NCBI GenBank assembly: GCA_019843655.1
Contig: JACDQD010000005.1
Coordinates: forward strand, 30,824,954-30,888,953
Length of the DNA stretch: 64,000 bases
Source of the DNA: Lethocerus indicus
Taxonomy: Eukaryota; Arthropoda; Insecta; Hemiptera; Belostomatidae
Direction of reading: 5' to 3'
The notes under the pieces were generated by a model. It made no database searches. It was not told the origin of the DNA and saw nothing but the letters and a program-made list of their open reading frames with translations. Below are positions 25,211 through 38,545 of the stretch, one piece after another; positions within the stretch are counted from its first letter, which is position 1; every line of letters begins with the position of its first letter. Both the position numbers and the translations under genes were made by a program.

Positions 25211-27629
25211 GGCTATATATGACAATAGATAGCACCCTTGTACAAGAACACAAGTCGTTAACAGCACTCCGACCTCTGTTCGGCCGTTCTTGTGAAAGTT
25301 TTCCTTTCAATATTGACTGGCCACCGAAGTAATATACTCAGAAACTGTTGACGGTCATGAAGCCAACACTCTATCAAACAGTGGGGTAAAATAAGGATCG
25401 AGGCAGACAGCAATTGGTAGAGTCGTATTTCCTAGTATCGTCTACAATATTTCTAATTCCAGTGGACAGGCTGATTCTTAAGAAAACAATTTTCGAATTA
25501 TGAAACTTTATGTGCCAGTTCATCTCGATTTCAAGCTCATTATTCAAACGGAGTATTGGCATTTTGTAAAGAGGCGTCAGAAAATAGCTTTTCGCCCGCT
25601 TCATATCAACACCTTTTCGCGTGTTAATCTCTCAGTATTTAAAATGGGACTCATGTAAATTATTAATTCACTCAACATATTAAACAATACAATATTAAAT
25701 TCTTGGTATAGTATGTAATGTAAACGGCGGATGGGTCATTAATTATATTCTCACCGATATAAAAATCTTGGTAAAGGAATTGACAATTGCTTTCGCCTGT
25801 CAACTTTCCGCAGACCGTTCTGCAAACAATATTTGTATGTATTATTGTGCAGATAACATTTACACTGTTCTGCAGATACAAATTTATCTCTGCAAAATAT
25901 ATGTGAACTAATCCAGTATGTGTTTCAATGGTAACGACAGTGGAGAACTCTCAATCGGAATTAATTACTTTCATCGCTATTATACACGGACTGCAGTAAT
26001 TGGTGCGTGTAACTTCGAAGGTTGAGAGCGCGTAACGCCGTCTCCGTTCAGACAACGTTTCAAAACGGGCCGACTAGACTATTTCACGTGCTCGGGAGAG
26101 TTGTTGGCAATTTGAAGCTTAGAAATTGAATTATGACATGTAGCTGGGACTCCGGTTTGTGCCCACTGTGCCAAGCATTGTTCTCCCGCCGGTTTTGTAA
26201 TGGAAGTTAACGGCTCCAGTGAAGATATTAGGCCCGGATCGAGACCCGGTTCAACTCGTTCCGTTAATTGAGAATGGGCTCACTGAGCGGCTCTCAACAC
26301 CGACAATTAGAGCCGACACTTTCCACCGCTCTATCTAGTTTCTTACGGCGGTGCCACGTTAAAATTCGTTTAATTGAAACTCTCCATCTTGTTTCTAATT
26401 CGAGGCGACAATTGTCTCAATTAGAATATATTTATTTCTTTTCGAAATACTTTTTTAAAAGAATTAAAAATTGCTTCACCGACGCGAAATTCTCGGGTTA
26501 GTTGCATTTTTCGTTGAAGTTACTAAATATAAAATATTAATGTAATGTATGTTTTCATACTGATGTGTTCCACCATTGGTTATAACTTAATACAACCACC
26601 ACTACTCATTTAATTAAAAATAAATTATTTTCTTTGCAAAACAGGTTGAAATTTTTGATTGACACTTTAAACCAAACTATTAAATGAAAGCAGTAAACTA
26701 ATTTCTCTTCAAAATGTAGTGTTAACCAGTTGCGAATTATGGACATTTAAGACATTTAAGTCCTTTCGGTGTTCCATATTTCGCTAGTTAATTGAGTAAC
26801 TGTCAGTAAGGGAATACAGAAAAAAAAATGAATTTATTAGCGTCAGAAATTGATCAATGTTCCGACTGGTGAAAATCAATATGCAATGTAGGGAAATATT
26901 TCCAGCGTGACTGCCGGAAATAATTTATTCTGTAATTGAAGCGTGAGAATTTCCATGTCAAAAAGGGAAGGGACAACGGATGAAAAACATAAAAGATAGA
27001 GGGAGTGAAAATAAAATTGTCGCCATGGTAGCGTCATAAAGCGTACAAAATGTAAATTAATAACGATAAGGCGGAAGTAAACGAGATGTTACAGTTCAAT
27101 GGATACGGCTGTGCGAAAATGGCGAGAGACTGTAGCGAGAAAAGAATTCTTTCGTGAGCGAACGAACTAATCGTGGACTAAGCGAGATAAATGTCAGGTA
27201 TGATTCGAGTGAGGCAGATATTATTAATGTTGTTATTGCAAAATTCTTATGGCGAATAGAAATGATGTTTCACAGCTGCAACAGGTTAGATTTCACGCCA
27301 AACCAATGGATATGGCGCATAATAGAAGAACTGCAGGACTTACTTTAACTGTGGGAGCAGGGCTCAGGGTTTCAGCGCCATTCGGACTGCAACGAAAGAA
27401 TACCGGATATAAATAAAACGCACTGCTGTCACAACCGAGTCGGTAGCACAGAAATGGGGCGCGAAGCTTCATATTTACTGCGGGGGTTGGTGGTCGGGTG
27501 TGGTGTGACCGGGCTGTTACATGATGATGACTGCGTGCCCTATCGCAGAGGCGCCCCGGGCAGGAATATCTCCTCTAGGAGGGAGCACAATAGAGGCCGC
27601 CCACGGGTGAGTCAGCCCCGCCGCAAACA

Positions 27630-27685
27630 GGAGGAGGAGGAGGAGGAGGAGGAGGAGGAGGAGGAGGAGGAGGAGGAGGAGGAGG
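27630..27685. repeat. (GGA)n microsatellite
   Basis: About 18 GGA units sit inside a GC-rich patch. On the + strand it is open across 27454-27891 and would encode poly-Glu. No acceptor or donor pair or known domain frames it, so I treat it as a repeat rather than a gene. Confidence 0.93.
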
Positions 27686-29689
27686 GGACCCCAGGTAGGG
27701 GACCTCTCGCGCCGACCGGATACCCGCCCAAGCAGATTTTAAAACAGATAACACACTGCAATCTCCAATGGAGTAGGCAAGATCGGCGAACTCGGATAAA
27801 GCAAATAGACGAGATTGTACTCTCTAACTTGTGTAGCCCAAGTTATTTCGGTTTGCGGTTGGGCGAGTGCCAAAGTTCGTGCCCGATATGAAACCACGTT
27901 AAATAGAATTAATTAAATTTTTTTAAATGGCTAAATTCGGTGGTAATATTATTCACTAAATGACAAAATAAGTTGCATGGAGCCGAGTTATTCTCTCAGA
28001 TTTCGAAATCGACTAAACTTCTTGACCTCTCCTAAGAGCAGGAGCACAGTCCGTATATTAACGGTGCACAGAAATTCAAATCAGAGAAACTTCTTCCTAT
28101 AGTTTTGTTGACTCGCTACGGGTTTAGATAACCGTTAGACAATAATAATGATTATAAAGGAAACATCATTTTCCTGTAAATTTTTCATTGTAATAAATTG
28201 AATTAAAAATGAAATCGGAACGTCGGGAACGGTTTCAACGGAAACTTGATACACAGTGCGCGGAAGGCGCACACAGATTTATCGTTTCCCGGGCAATATC
28301 TATAAGCGGGCGGAAGAATCATGACTCGGAGAGAAATGATTTTAGAGCAGGAACAGAATTGGAGTCCGTACAATTTTGTATCGAAGAGGCTCTTAGACGG
28401 TAGGGAATCGGTGGACCGATGAGTGAGGGAAGAGGGGGAAACGAGGTCCGCGGCCCATTATCTCGAGCGAGGCCGACGGCCGGGGGGGCCGATCCTAACC
28501 AGTTCAGGTCATAAGCGTCGCGATGCATCAGGTCGGACGCTCCGTCTCTCCAATCCCGCCCCCCAACTATAATTTTCCTAACGAGAAAATTCCACAGCAA
28601 TATTGGAACGAAGTGTGAATACTGCGGTGTGTACATACATGGTACAGCCTGAACCTTCCACCATTCAAATGTCACGCTCCGTGAACGGAAGCCGTATTGT
28701 TCCGGAACGAGATGTAACGCGATGCGCGTTGGGGAGAGGGTTTGCGCTGTTTAACGCTGGGGCGGATTCGCTAATGATTATTACAGAGGCCTCCCCGTCA
28801 ACCCGGATGAAATGTACGGTTCGGTACGAGCCGGTTCCCGGCTTACACAAACGGGAATTTGCTATACGACCGACAAATGTTCCTAACTGACTCTATCGTA
28901 TTTCCTCACGCTCTATCGTAACGTAATAACACTTATTCGCATTAATTTACGAATCCTGTCTTCACTGTTACAGTTTTCACCGACGCTTCAATTTTTTTTA
29001 AATCTGTTAACACTAAATAATTCTAAGACACTTCGCCTAATTCATCCCAATAACCCAATCTGCATATGTAATGATAAATTCCTCCTTACTGCTTAGCGCT
29101 CCATATACCTCACTAATCTACTGAATATGGTCTTACTCAGTAAAAAATATATTTTTATATTACCTACACTTCATTTTCCAAAACCTTGCCTTTAAAATAG
29201 TATTTCAATATCAAATTTTATTCAGAAATAATAACGAAAAAACTGTAGGGTCGCTATAGTAGCTCAATTTAAATAACTCGAGGACCTAATCAATTAGTAT
29301 CCGATTTAATTCACGTCATCATTATATTTCATCCTTTTTCAGTTGTATCACAGGCTAGAACAATTGGAATGGGAGAGAGTTCCGAGTCTAAAGGCTAACT
29401 CGTTTTACGGTGGAACTCGACCGTGGTATACGGCTCTAGCTGACCCATCCCAATAACTTGTCTTTGAAATATACTGCAACAACTTCTTTCTTTCCTCAAG
29501 ATTTAGGTTTTACCGAACTACGCGTCGGGAATTTACTTTTGGCCGTTCAGTAATAAACTTAGAACGGTGTCCCGAAATACTGAATTAACAATTCTTGAAC
29601 ATCAATTAAATATTGCCCGAATGTTTATGACGTATTATTAGTCGTACGGATTAATGTAATCTCACGCGATGTCATTTAGATCTGTCGCT

Positions 29690-29815
29690 ATAGATTGTGC
29701 TGGGCAGAAGCCCAATACTGGTTACTGCACAAGTGCACTGGTTTTATGGGTTCGGAAACCCGACAATCCCGGCCCACATTAACTCCAGTACACGCAGAAC
29801 AATTACAAACTGAAG
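29690..29815 (+). repeat. Dispersed repeat, copy 2 (three hairpins)
   Basis: Three small stem-loops follow one another: TGGGC-AGAA-GCCCA, TGCAC-AA-GTGCA and GGGTT-CGGA-AACCC. Then comes CAATCCCGGCCCACATTAACT and ACACGCAGAACAATTAC, shared in diverged form with the copy near 25150. The three-arm layout recalls a tRNA, but stem lengths and loop sequences do not fit one. Confidence 0.45.
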
Positions 29816-30954
29816 ACCCCTAACTAAAGACGGAACAGGATACACCTCAGGACTATTACCAAGATTTTATTTAGTATAAATGTATATCTTTTGGAGACGC
29901 TGAAAATACTGAGAAGACATTTTCTTAGCCTCATTAATATTGATAACTTTTATAATTTAATTATTTGGTGGAATTTATTTGTGAAATTAACATTCATTCT
30001 CAATATTTTCGAATTTGAATTGCTAATTATAGTATGGTTGGTTAGCAAACGGTTTATTTTCGTTGACTATTTTTCTTACCGCAACTATTTCTATAATATG
30101 CCATACAGAGAATAACTCAGCTATGAGGTTAGATAAAAAAATCATTGTATTCATTTTAGTAATTAGTGCTTTTCCAATTACTTGTTTTGTAAATGTTAAT
30201 TTTGCACTAATAATTTATCGTAACTATTCTATTGAATGCAATTTTGGGACTTTGAAAGGCTCCAGTGATGTTACTCGCCTCAGATTTTAAATGTGAGAAA
30301 CCCCTTATTCCTTGATCGATATTTTAGGGTCTTCCCGATGGCCCCGACAGAATAAATTTACTTTGGCGCGAGGGGGTATTAATTACATTTTATTCAAATT
30401 AGGATCCACCAAAGCCGGTTGGACCGATCATTAATCAAGAGAATTAAAGCAACTCCGACGTGGCTGATTAAAATCTTGCCCCAGTGGGAATACTTTCATA
30501 ATTAGGAATCAGTTCTTTGGTTCAAACTCTTTGGGGGAAAATACACCGTTACAGTAAACGAAGAGGGGCCGCATGCCTTTCTCTAAAACTTTTGTCGAAA
30601 TTTACCTGCGGAGGTGGAAGCCAAATTGAGTTTTTGTAATTATCACAAGACGCTAACGAGGTTTTTAACGTTATCTCCTTGCAATATTTGTCCCATTATG
30701 TTAGCCGTTTACAAAGTAAATACTCTAACGTATGCAAATAACGTACTAAATTAAACAAATGCTCGATTGCATATCTCTTCATAAACGAAATCAACAAAAA
30801 ATGTTCGGCCCACGACAGGTTAAGGTCAAGAAATTTTGACGATGCACTGAAACTTAAGCTGCTCTTTTATATAAATTTACAAAAGCTATTTTTTTTCAAT
30901 TAATGAACTTAATTGCGGCCAATTTCTCTACCAAGAAGAGCCGGTAACGTGGAT

Positions 30955-31175
30955 TAAGTTGACCGAGTCGGCACCGAACTCCCCAGTCCAAGGCCGTGCC
31001 GAAACCCGACCCTACATCCTCCAATTAGTGTCAAATAATAACCTTGTCGGTTAATTAACCGCGAAAACAACACATTTCTCTCAGATCCCTCCAAGACGTA
31101 TATGAAATTACTACACCGCCGTCGGTCGAATTTCTCGCGCTTCCCTTTCATCGAATAATTCATATCGTTTGACAC
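30955..31175 (-). repeat. Inverted repeat, left arm
   Basis: Read on the minus strand this segment aligns with 32118-32320 on the + strand over most of its length. Shared anchors include TTTTCGCGGTTAATTAACCG, ACAAGGTTATT, CTAATTGGAGG and GGGTTTCGGCACGGCCTTGG. Diverged matches extend outward (ATATGAA.TATT..ATGAA, TCGACCGA.GGCG, TAATTTC.TAT). Small indels and substitutions show it is old. The arms could be the ends of a foldback element or two oppositely inserted copies of one repeat. Confidence 0.85.
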
Positions 31176-32117
31176 AAATCGGTATTAACGGAGAAATATA
31201 TGATTTAACCCTACAATTCAATGGGTTTTGTACAATTGTTTTGATTTTGATTCGCTTCACATTTCTTAATTCCACCGAGCATACTCTAACTCTGAGAGCT
31301 CCTTTCGTTTAATCAGTTGATATTCCCGTTCGGAACGTTATTCTGCTCGAGAGAGGGAGCCCATATGGCAAGCAGGAACAATCTACAGGGCTGAATTCTA
31401 GCACGTATACTGGAGTTAGTGAGCACATCTTTCTTAATAAACGACCGGTATAAGCCGAGATATTCCCTTAAATTTTATTCGGCCCCCAACAATTTCTAAT
31501 ACTTCGGTCTTGGGTGTGCCGTAAATACTATCCCCCGGCTTTGTGGAGATACTTTTCGCGGGGCAAACCTCAGGAGCGGCCGTAATCCTCTAAAAGCATT
31601 TGATTTCTACCGCTCCGCTCCGCCCCGCCCCAACCGACGCTTACTGCCATCACACTTCCTTCTCTTATCAAAATTAATAAGGATTCCGGGGAGCATTGGA
31701 AATCCAATAGACGGCGGTTGTTCAACCGTTTGCGGCTACGTTCGGTTTTAATTAAACGTGTGCCCGCGTTGTGGTGGGGGTGAGAGGGGCCCGTTCGGAT
31801 ATGTGGCAGAAGTTATTTCTTTTTGATATTCCAGCTATGTGTTTGAAAACCCAGTTGCAAAAGTATTTCAGGCGAATACTGGATCGCCAACGAAATTCAA
31901 ACCCGACACAATTTTCATTTCGTGCCCTGTTCTCTCTGTATTTAACACTTTTTTACAATGATTATACGAATGAAAAGACTGATTGGAACAATCAAGAAAA
32001 ATATTTGGCACTAAAACGTTATCAGAAATAAAGTTAAATACAGATCGTACGAAGTTATTACGTTTGCCCTCGCAGGCCCCCAAATGACCCTTAAAATAAT
32101 GCAAAGTATCAAATGCA

Positions 32118-32320
32118 ACATCTTCGTGTCGAAGGATATGAACTATTTTATGAAGAAAAATGCGTGGGAATGTCGACCGATGGCGTTACACTAATTTCGT
32201 ATGCACCCGAGTTATTTTCGCGGTTAATTAACCGACAAGGTTATTTATTTGGCCCTAATTGGAGGTTATACGGTAGGGTTTCGGCACGGCCTTGGACTGA
32301 GGCGTTGAGGTCAACTAAAT
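32118..32320 (+). repeat. Inverted repeat, right arm
   Basis: This is the partner of 30955-31175, separated by about 940 bp. The best-conserved core is 32217-32303. The + strand is open across this arm, but the matching frame of the left arm is full of stops. The repeat is therefore probably not protein-coding. The spacer (31176-32117) shows no transposase signature that I can recognise. Confidence 0.85.
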
Positions 32321-33599
32321 CCCCGCTGGAGGCTCTTCTCGCTCACGAAAATACCCGCAATTAGTTTCGTTGTAAGAAAATTGTATGTATAAATTAGCCT
32401 CTATATTTCAATTCAATTTCAGCGCGCCATTAAACCGAGACGGGGTTATTCCGGAGTCTGACAAAATTACAAGGCCTGTTATTATCCAGCATCCACCCAG
32501 GCTACATTAGCGTATCTACTGTAACGATATCTATGAAGAATCAATTTCAAGTATATAAAATAGGTTATTATATTTGCCACGTAACATGCGGGTAGTTGTT
32601 ATGAATAGACACTGCCCATTTAAAGAATTGGGCAGCCTCGGTAATGAGGGAGTTCTTTTCAACTGATGCGTAATAATTTTTCATTTTTGGGAGCGACGTC
32701 AGTTTCATCGAGAGAGGGCCATGAATCATCCGGCGGGCGGGATCGTTTTTAATTGTTTGGCGAACGGCGGCTCCGTTTCCGCCGGGAAACTCGAGCACGT
32801 TTAATTTACGCCGGTGGCCCGGGGTTGTTGGGCTTGGGGGTGGGCAGAGGGGGTGGCTGGCGGCGGTGGCCATAAAACTTAATTTTGTGAAATCAGAGAC
32901 CCGACCCAGCGATAAATAAAATGTTTCTCTCCACTCAACCCGTGAAAGGGAAAAAGACGCGGAAAATAGAGCCCGATAAATTACCTCCGCCACAGTCCGA
33001 TTGTGGTTGCGGGGAGCCTATTTACAAGGTTGCTCGCGAAGGAAATTTGAAATATTCGATTTTGACACTTCAATTAACAGTTTATTCTTCGTCGTTTTCG
33101 GGTCTCTTCTTGTCCATAGTCCTCGGCCTGTTTTCCACCACTGTATAGCCAATTATCATTTACGTCCGTTTAATTTGATTACGTGTACTTAAATTAGGTT
33201 ATTTAATTACAAATTATTATCCGACTTCAACCCATCCTTACTCTGGAAGAAGAGCGAGAATCCCAACCTTCTCCTGAGGTCCTTTCTGGACCCGACGTAT
33301 TTGAACATATGCTCATTCCATCTTCACGGGTTACGGATGACTTTCGCCACTCTTCGAGTTATCTGTCTCGGCATGCCTATTTCTCTTTAGCCTATTACTA
33401 TTATTACGAGATTATTCGTGGCACTAGCGTGCGTTCCTGGAGCGCAAGGCAGTAACAGTTTTCAGTGACTATTGCAACAGCATGCAATGAAGAGGGTGTT
33501 TCTTACCGCCAATTAGATGAACCGTCTTACTTCTCATTAAAAATAAAAAAAAAGTTAAAGCGCGGCTGGCAGAAAGAATTGCCTTAATTGCCGGCTTGA

Positions 33600-33621
33600 T
33601 CTCGGAGTTAATTCTCCGAGA
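33600..33621. repeat. Short perfect hairpin
   Basis: TCTCGGAG-TTAATT-CTCCGAGA is an 8-bp stem with a 6-nt loop. A few such stems are expected by chance in a window this size. No link to a gene is visible. Confidence 0.5.
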
Positions 33622-36600
33622 GGCTAATCGTTGGCCCCAAGCCACTGACGTGTGCCCGGAATCCAGCACGGTTCATTTATCCAATTCCAGCCGACATTGC
33701 TTTCCCAGTTTCATTTACCGAGTTACTTCCTTCTTCTTTACAGATCTTTCCTCGTTTGGCGCGGCTCGGAACTCGGAAACACTTTAAATTCAATGTTCGA
33801 ATTCTCAATTTACACTGGCGACACGCTCAAGTGTCAGGGCCGACCGGATGCTTCGTCGGCAGCCGGCATTCAGTCAGTCGCATACGGCATCTCAAACCGA
33901 TAATGGCGAGAAATAGCCATTTTAGCTTAAGACCAAATAGGTCAGGAACGATAGAAATCGAATTTAAACATCCGTAGACATATGAATTTAACTTCATATA
34001 CCATTGAGGGGGGTTAAAATTGTTTGTGAGGATTGAAATCACGTCTTTAGGTTCGTGACAGAGTCTCCTAAACGTTGGCCAAATTTTCAGCCAAAATGAA
34101 AATGTGAATATGATACTTTACTGATGAGTTTACTTCCGTTTCCGGTTTCATTTTCATTCCGTTTGCTCTTCTGTGATGATATTGCTTCTTTAAAATTCGT
34201 TGACGCAGAGAATCGCTTACAAGTCTGTTGAAATGTTCAATTTAACACTTTAAGTACCATCCGGAAGTTACTAACTTCTAACAGAAATGGATATTTGCGG
34301 TACTTTGAAGCGAATATTTCTGTAAATGAAGAGGATTCTATCCTTTGTTGTGAACATGACCGTACATCGTAAGAATCTTTAATTCGTTGGGGATCTTAAT
34401 TCCGCAGCCGCTAAAGGACTGACGTGAACCGGAATTCCACACCAGTGTCGGTTCATTAATTCAATTCGAGTCCACTTTCCTACTGAAAGTTTCCTTCTCC
34501 GGAGTTCCTCATTCTTCTTTATAAGTCGGCCTCACTTTCTGAAGTAAGTTCCTCAACTTTTAGAAATACAGGAGCGCAGCGCACACGTTCCAGTCATTTT
34601 TCTTCGCTGGGTAAAGAATTATATTTAAAACGCTTACCCGGTAATATACAGGTCAAAAACTTTTCATAGCATTTCTTAGAGCCCATCATAATGTTCTGGG
34701 CTATTTAAAATTAAGTCTTTTCGATTCTATTGAAGTAGAGGTCTTCATATATCACAGTTTGAAGGAATTAAAACTTCAGTTTTCAATAAAATAATTTTTT
34801 ATGTTAAATAATTTTAAAGTGCTATATTTCTAAAATGCTAATTTCGTTCAAAAATATAAAATAATCTCGACAACAATCAACAGATGTGATATTGGACGCC
34901 ACCGCATGGTCGTCATGTATAATAAACGTCACCTTAAGAAATGTTAAACAAATTGCAATTAAGATTTAAAGAATTGTTTTCGTACGAGAATTCATTCATC
35001 GTTCATTCTGTTTTTAAATAAAACTCTTACTATAAAATTCATTTTTGCTGTTAGGAATTAGATTTAGTAATAACTTTTTCACAAATCAAATAAATATATG
35101 AGACATAATATCTTCGCGTCCTTATTAAATTTATCAATTTCAAAACAGCACGAAAGAAAGCCTATAATCCTATAATCCTAAAGAAGGGGAACTCAACCTC
35201 ATCAAAGTTAGAATATGGGCCATTACCGAATGAATAAATATTTTCGAAAATTATTGTACTCCTATTACTAATTCTTAGTAAAAATATTACTTATCAGAAC
35301 TACTAATAAATTAATGTGGTCCATTAAATATTCTACACTAAATATGCACAATACCATTTACTCTGTTTGACAGCAACTTGATCTCGGCCACGGTAACTCG
35401 GACAAGTCTCTCTTATGGCTCGGTCTTCTAATACTTTTATGACATCGTGTATTCTCCTTGTTTGATATTCTGAAATTGTCATGGAAACCGTATTTTTGAA
35501 AATTCCGACATATGTTTACGAAATAATTGGATTCGGACAGTCCTATTTGTTTAACGAGTCTTCTGGAGCTATAAAGCCTAATGCATAATGCTCTTAACAG
35601 TATTCATGTCACTGTATCTGCCATTGTTGTTTCTATTACCCTTCCGAGGACTCTTCCTCCTAATTCTACGTCCCGACGCTCTTCTTCAGATCCAACGACT
35701 TCGTTGTGATTCGTGGCGACCATCGCCCGAACCTCAGGGCCCGGTCCAAACTGCTATTAATGTGGCGCGTCTCCGAACCGGAAATTGTTATTGCCGCCGG
35801 ATATTCGCCTGCAGCCGGTGACTGCATAATCGGATTTTATTTTGTCATCATTCGCGAGTGAAAACCAACCGCCGGGGCTCCCTGTTTGCCCATCGTCCCG
35901 AATGCTTTACAGAGATCGGTATAAAAACTGAAGCGGAAAGAGAATATTTGATATCAGTTAAATTTATTAAAGGAAATTTCGAATTTAAATTCAATTAAAC
36001 TACGTTAACAGGAATGAATCGATTCGGCGCTTACTCGGAAATAGCGAAGTATCTAACTAAATTAAGGGCGGATGTTTTAATACGGCCGCAACTGGCCCTG
36101 GAAAAAATCAACAGTTTAGGATTCAGGCCGTCTGTTCCCATAATCGGATTTAAGTCCATCTTTTGCCGTCATTACTCGGCCCTTCTCTCAATTCTTTAAC
36201 GAGATCCTTTTCCGATAATCTGACTCCCTTTTAGGGAGGGAAAGGGGAACAAAAAAAAAGAGGGGGGGGGAGGAAACGGTCGGTAAAATTGGTACCGGGA
36301 AATTCTTTGGGACCATCCTCCCAAGGCTCCTTCCAGGACCGTACAAACCCCTGTTTTCGGAAACGGGGCGGGCGGGGTTCGAATTAAAATGCAAATTAAG
36401 GCAAATTTGATTCCGCTACGAAAATATCTTGGAATTTTGAAGCGTGCCAGCGCTCCCAATCAGAGCTTTATAATCTAGAGAGGCCAATATATTTCAGTCC
36501 CACTGTCGATTCGATAAATTTACTTTCAAACGCACGTGCCTACATTTTAATTAAACAACGGTGTGACTTTTGTTTTGCGATGAAATAAAACTTTAACCAT

Positions 36601-36816
36601 TATTCAATTAACACTTTCCAATTTACTGAATTCTTTAGTAAATTGAAATCTTACGATTAGTACTACGGTTTTATGCAAATAATTTGATAGTTTTTGCACT
36701 CAACACCGGTCGGTGCTGAACACTGAAAGTGAGCGAAAATATCGCGGATGGCCGGACTTCAAAACGGGCCCCGTTGGGGGCGGTCGGGGCCGAGGATTTA
36801 TCCAATTAAAACTGGC

Positions 36817-36837
36817 TTATCCACTGATGGTGGATAA
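36817..36837. repeat. Short perfect hairpin
   Basis: TTATCCAC-TGATG-GTGGATAA is an 8-bp stem with a 5-nt loop. It lies in a GC-rich patch that also has CACCG-GT-CGGTG and AACGGG-C-CCCGTT pairings within 150 bp. It has no assigned function. Confidence 0.5.
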
Positions 36838-38496
36838 CTGACGCAATGGTATTTGACATGGCGTAATGCCCGACAAAGGACCACGGTCCCGACTGACCGG
36901 TTGACCTGTCACCTAACCATCAGCGGCCCTCTCCAATATTTCACCCCGCCAAATTGTTTCACACTGATAATTCCATTGGATAATCGGTCAATATACACAC
37001 AGAATTTATAACATTTCTCAGGTGCCCAGTGTGTGTAATTAGACGGTCTACATCCTAGAGATCCTACTGGTGGAGGAAGTCCATCTCAGTCAAGAACATA
37101 TCGTCCGGCAGAAAGACAGATCTAATCTAGTTTGAGGATGACTCGTTAAAAAAAATATATATCAGCAGTCTTGCTATCTTCTTTCCGCATGTGTTTATTT
37201 AATTCTGTGCTATATTTTTATGCATCCTCGAACAATGTTTCCTACCGACTTCCGTCTTAGCCGAATTTCAGGCGAAACGCGCTGTTTTGGAGGCGATAAA
37301 CTGAATATTAAATTTCAATTGTGACTCATCGAGAGATACGTCACTATCTGGAGTATAAAACCGACCAACATTATCATTGAGGGTCATAATTACTCGGAAC
37401 AAACAATTGTTGATAACAACTTATTTCCTATTCCAGAAATGATCACCTCGTTTCCATGTATAGTTAATACTACAACTCGTTTTCGTGTAAATTAATATAT
37501 TTAAGCCTTTAATCCATTCCCCTTTTACAAGATGAACAAATGTAAAGTAACAGAAAGCTTGAAAGTTTTGTTTTTAATTAGCTGGAAGGTATGCGATTGG
37601 GAATGCTATTTTTTAATTATTGTTATCATCTCATAGGATTGGAATTTCGCCTCCTAGACAATGGTTTGTGAGCATTGTCAGTAGGATGCGAATAGTATCG
37701 TAGCCAAGCCGTAATCATGGTGTCTCTGGTCAAAGGTACAGTACATGTGTTCACCAGGATGTTACTAATGGCCTTGATCGTCGACCGGCAATACCCCGCG
37801 ATCCATCCCCTGTCTCTCGTGGTGAAATTAATTCGGCTTCTTATTATTTTGATAAAATACGTTCCAAAAATCGGATGTCGAAATTGATATTTAGACACTT
37901 AACGATAATTATACAACAGGCCATTCCTATCTTAATTAATTTGACTAAGAATACACTTTTTTCACACTTCGAATAAATCTTTGGGATTTGGAAAACGTTA
38001 TCGACTTTGGTCAATATATTGAGCAGATGGATTATCTACCGCGGATGATGGGTAGTGTACGAGAAAATAGTATTGTCTGAATTAATAGAATTTTACAATA
38101 AACACTTAAAATCCAGAAGCCGACTATAACAGCTAGGGACAATAACAGGAAATATTATGGTAAAATATTTCAAATGGTATACATGCTTAAATCTTTAAGT
38201 TTACAAAAGTAAACGAAATTTCATTTATTCGACTGAAATGAGAAACAACTAATATGCAAATAAACGTTCAGACTCCACAAGAAATATTATGTATACTTTC
38301 TATGATTCTGTAATTGGTATATAGTTGATAAATATTGTACTTAATTTGAATAATTGTATATATATTGTACTCATTTAATGATATATTTTGCTATAATTTA
38401 ATACTTAATCGTAATTTCAATGGTAATTATGCGCTCTTGGGTCATTTGAAACTCACCATCAGACGAATTGATGTTAAATATTATATTTTCCCGTAA

Positions 38497-38545
38497 TAAT
38501 GAATAATGCGGGCTGAATAATGAATAATGAATATGAGCGGGCTGT
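38497..38545. repeat. Tandem duplication with GAATAATG units
   Basis: GAATAATG is repeated several times, and GCGGGCTG occurs twice about 28 bp apart. The pattern suggests a partial tandem duplication plus slippage. Confidence 0.75.

Noticed and set aside
27454..27891. 145-codon + strand frame with poly-Glu
   Set aside because: It is a reading of the GGA microsatellite in a GC-rich patch, with no domain and no splice signals that frame it.
29690..29775. tRNA gene suggested by three consecutive stem-loops
   Set aside because: No acceptor stem, 5-bp T-arm with a 7-nt loop or standard anticodon arm can be drawn.
32568..32993. 141-codon minus strand frame
   Set aside because: No family motif, mixed composition, and no splice or poly(A) context. 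Best explained as chance in a CpG-rich patch.
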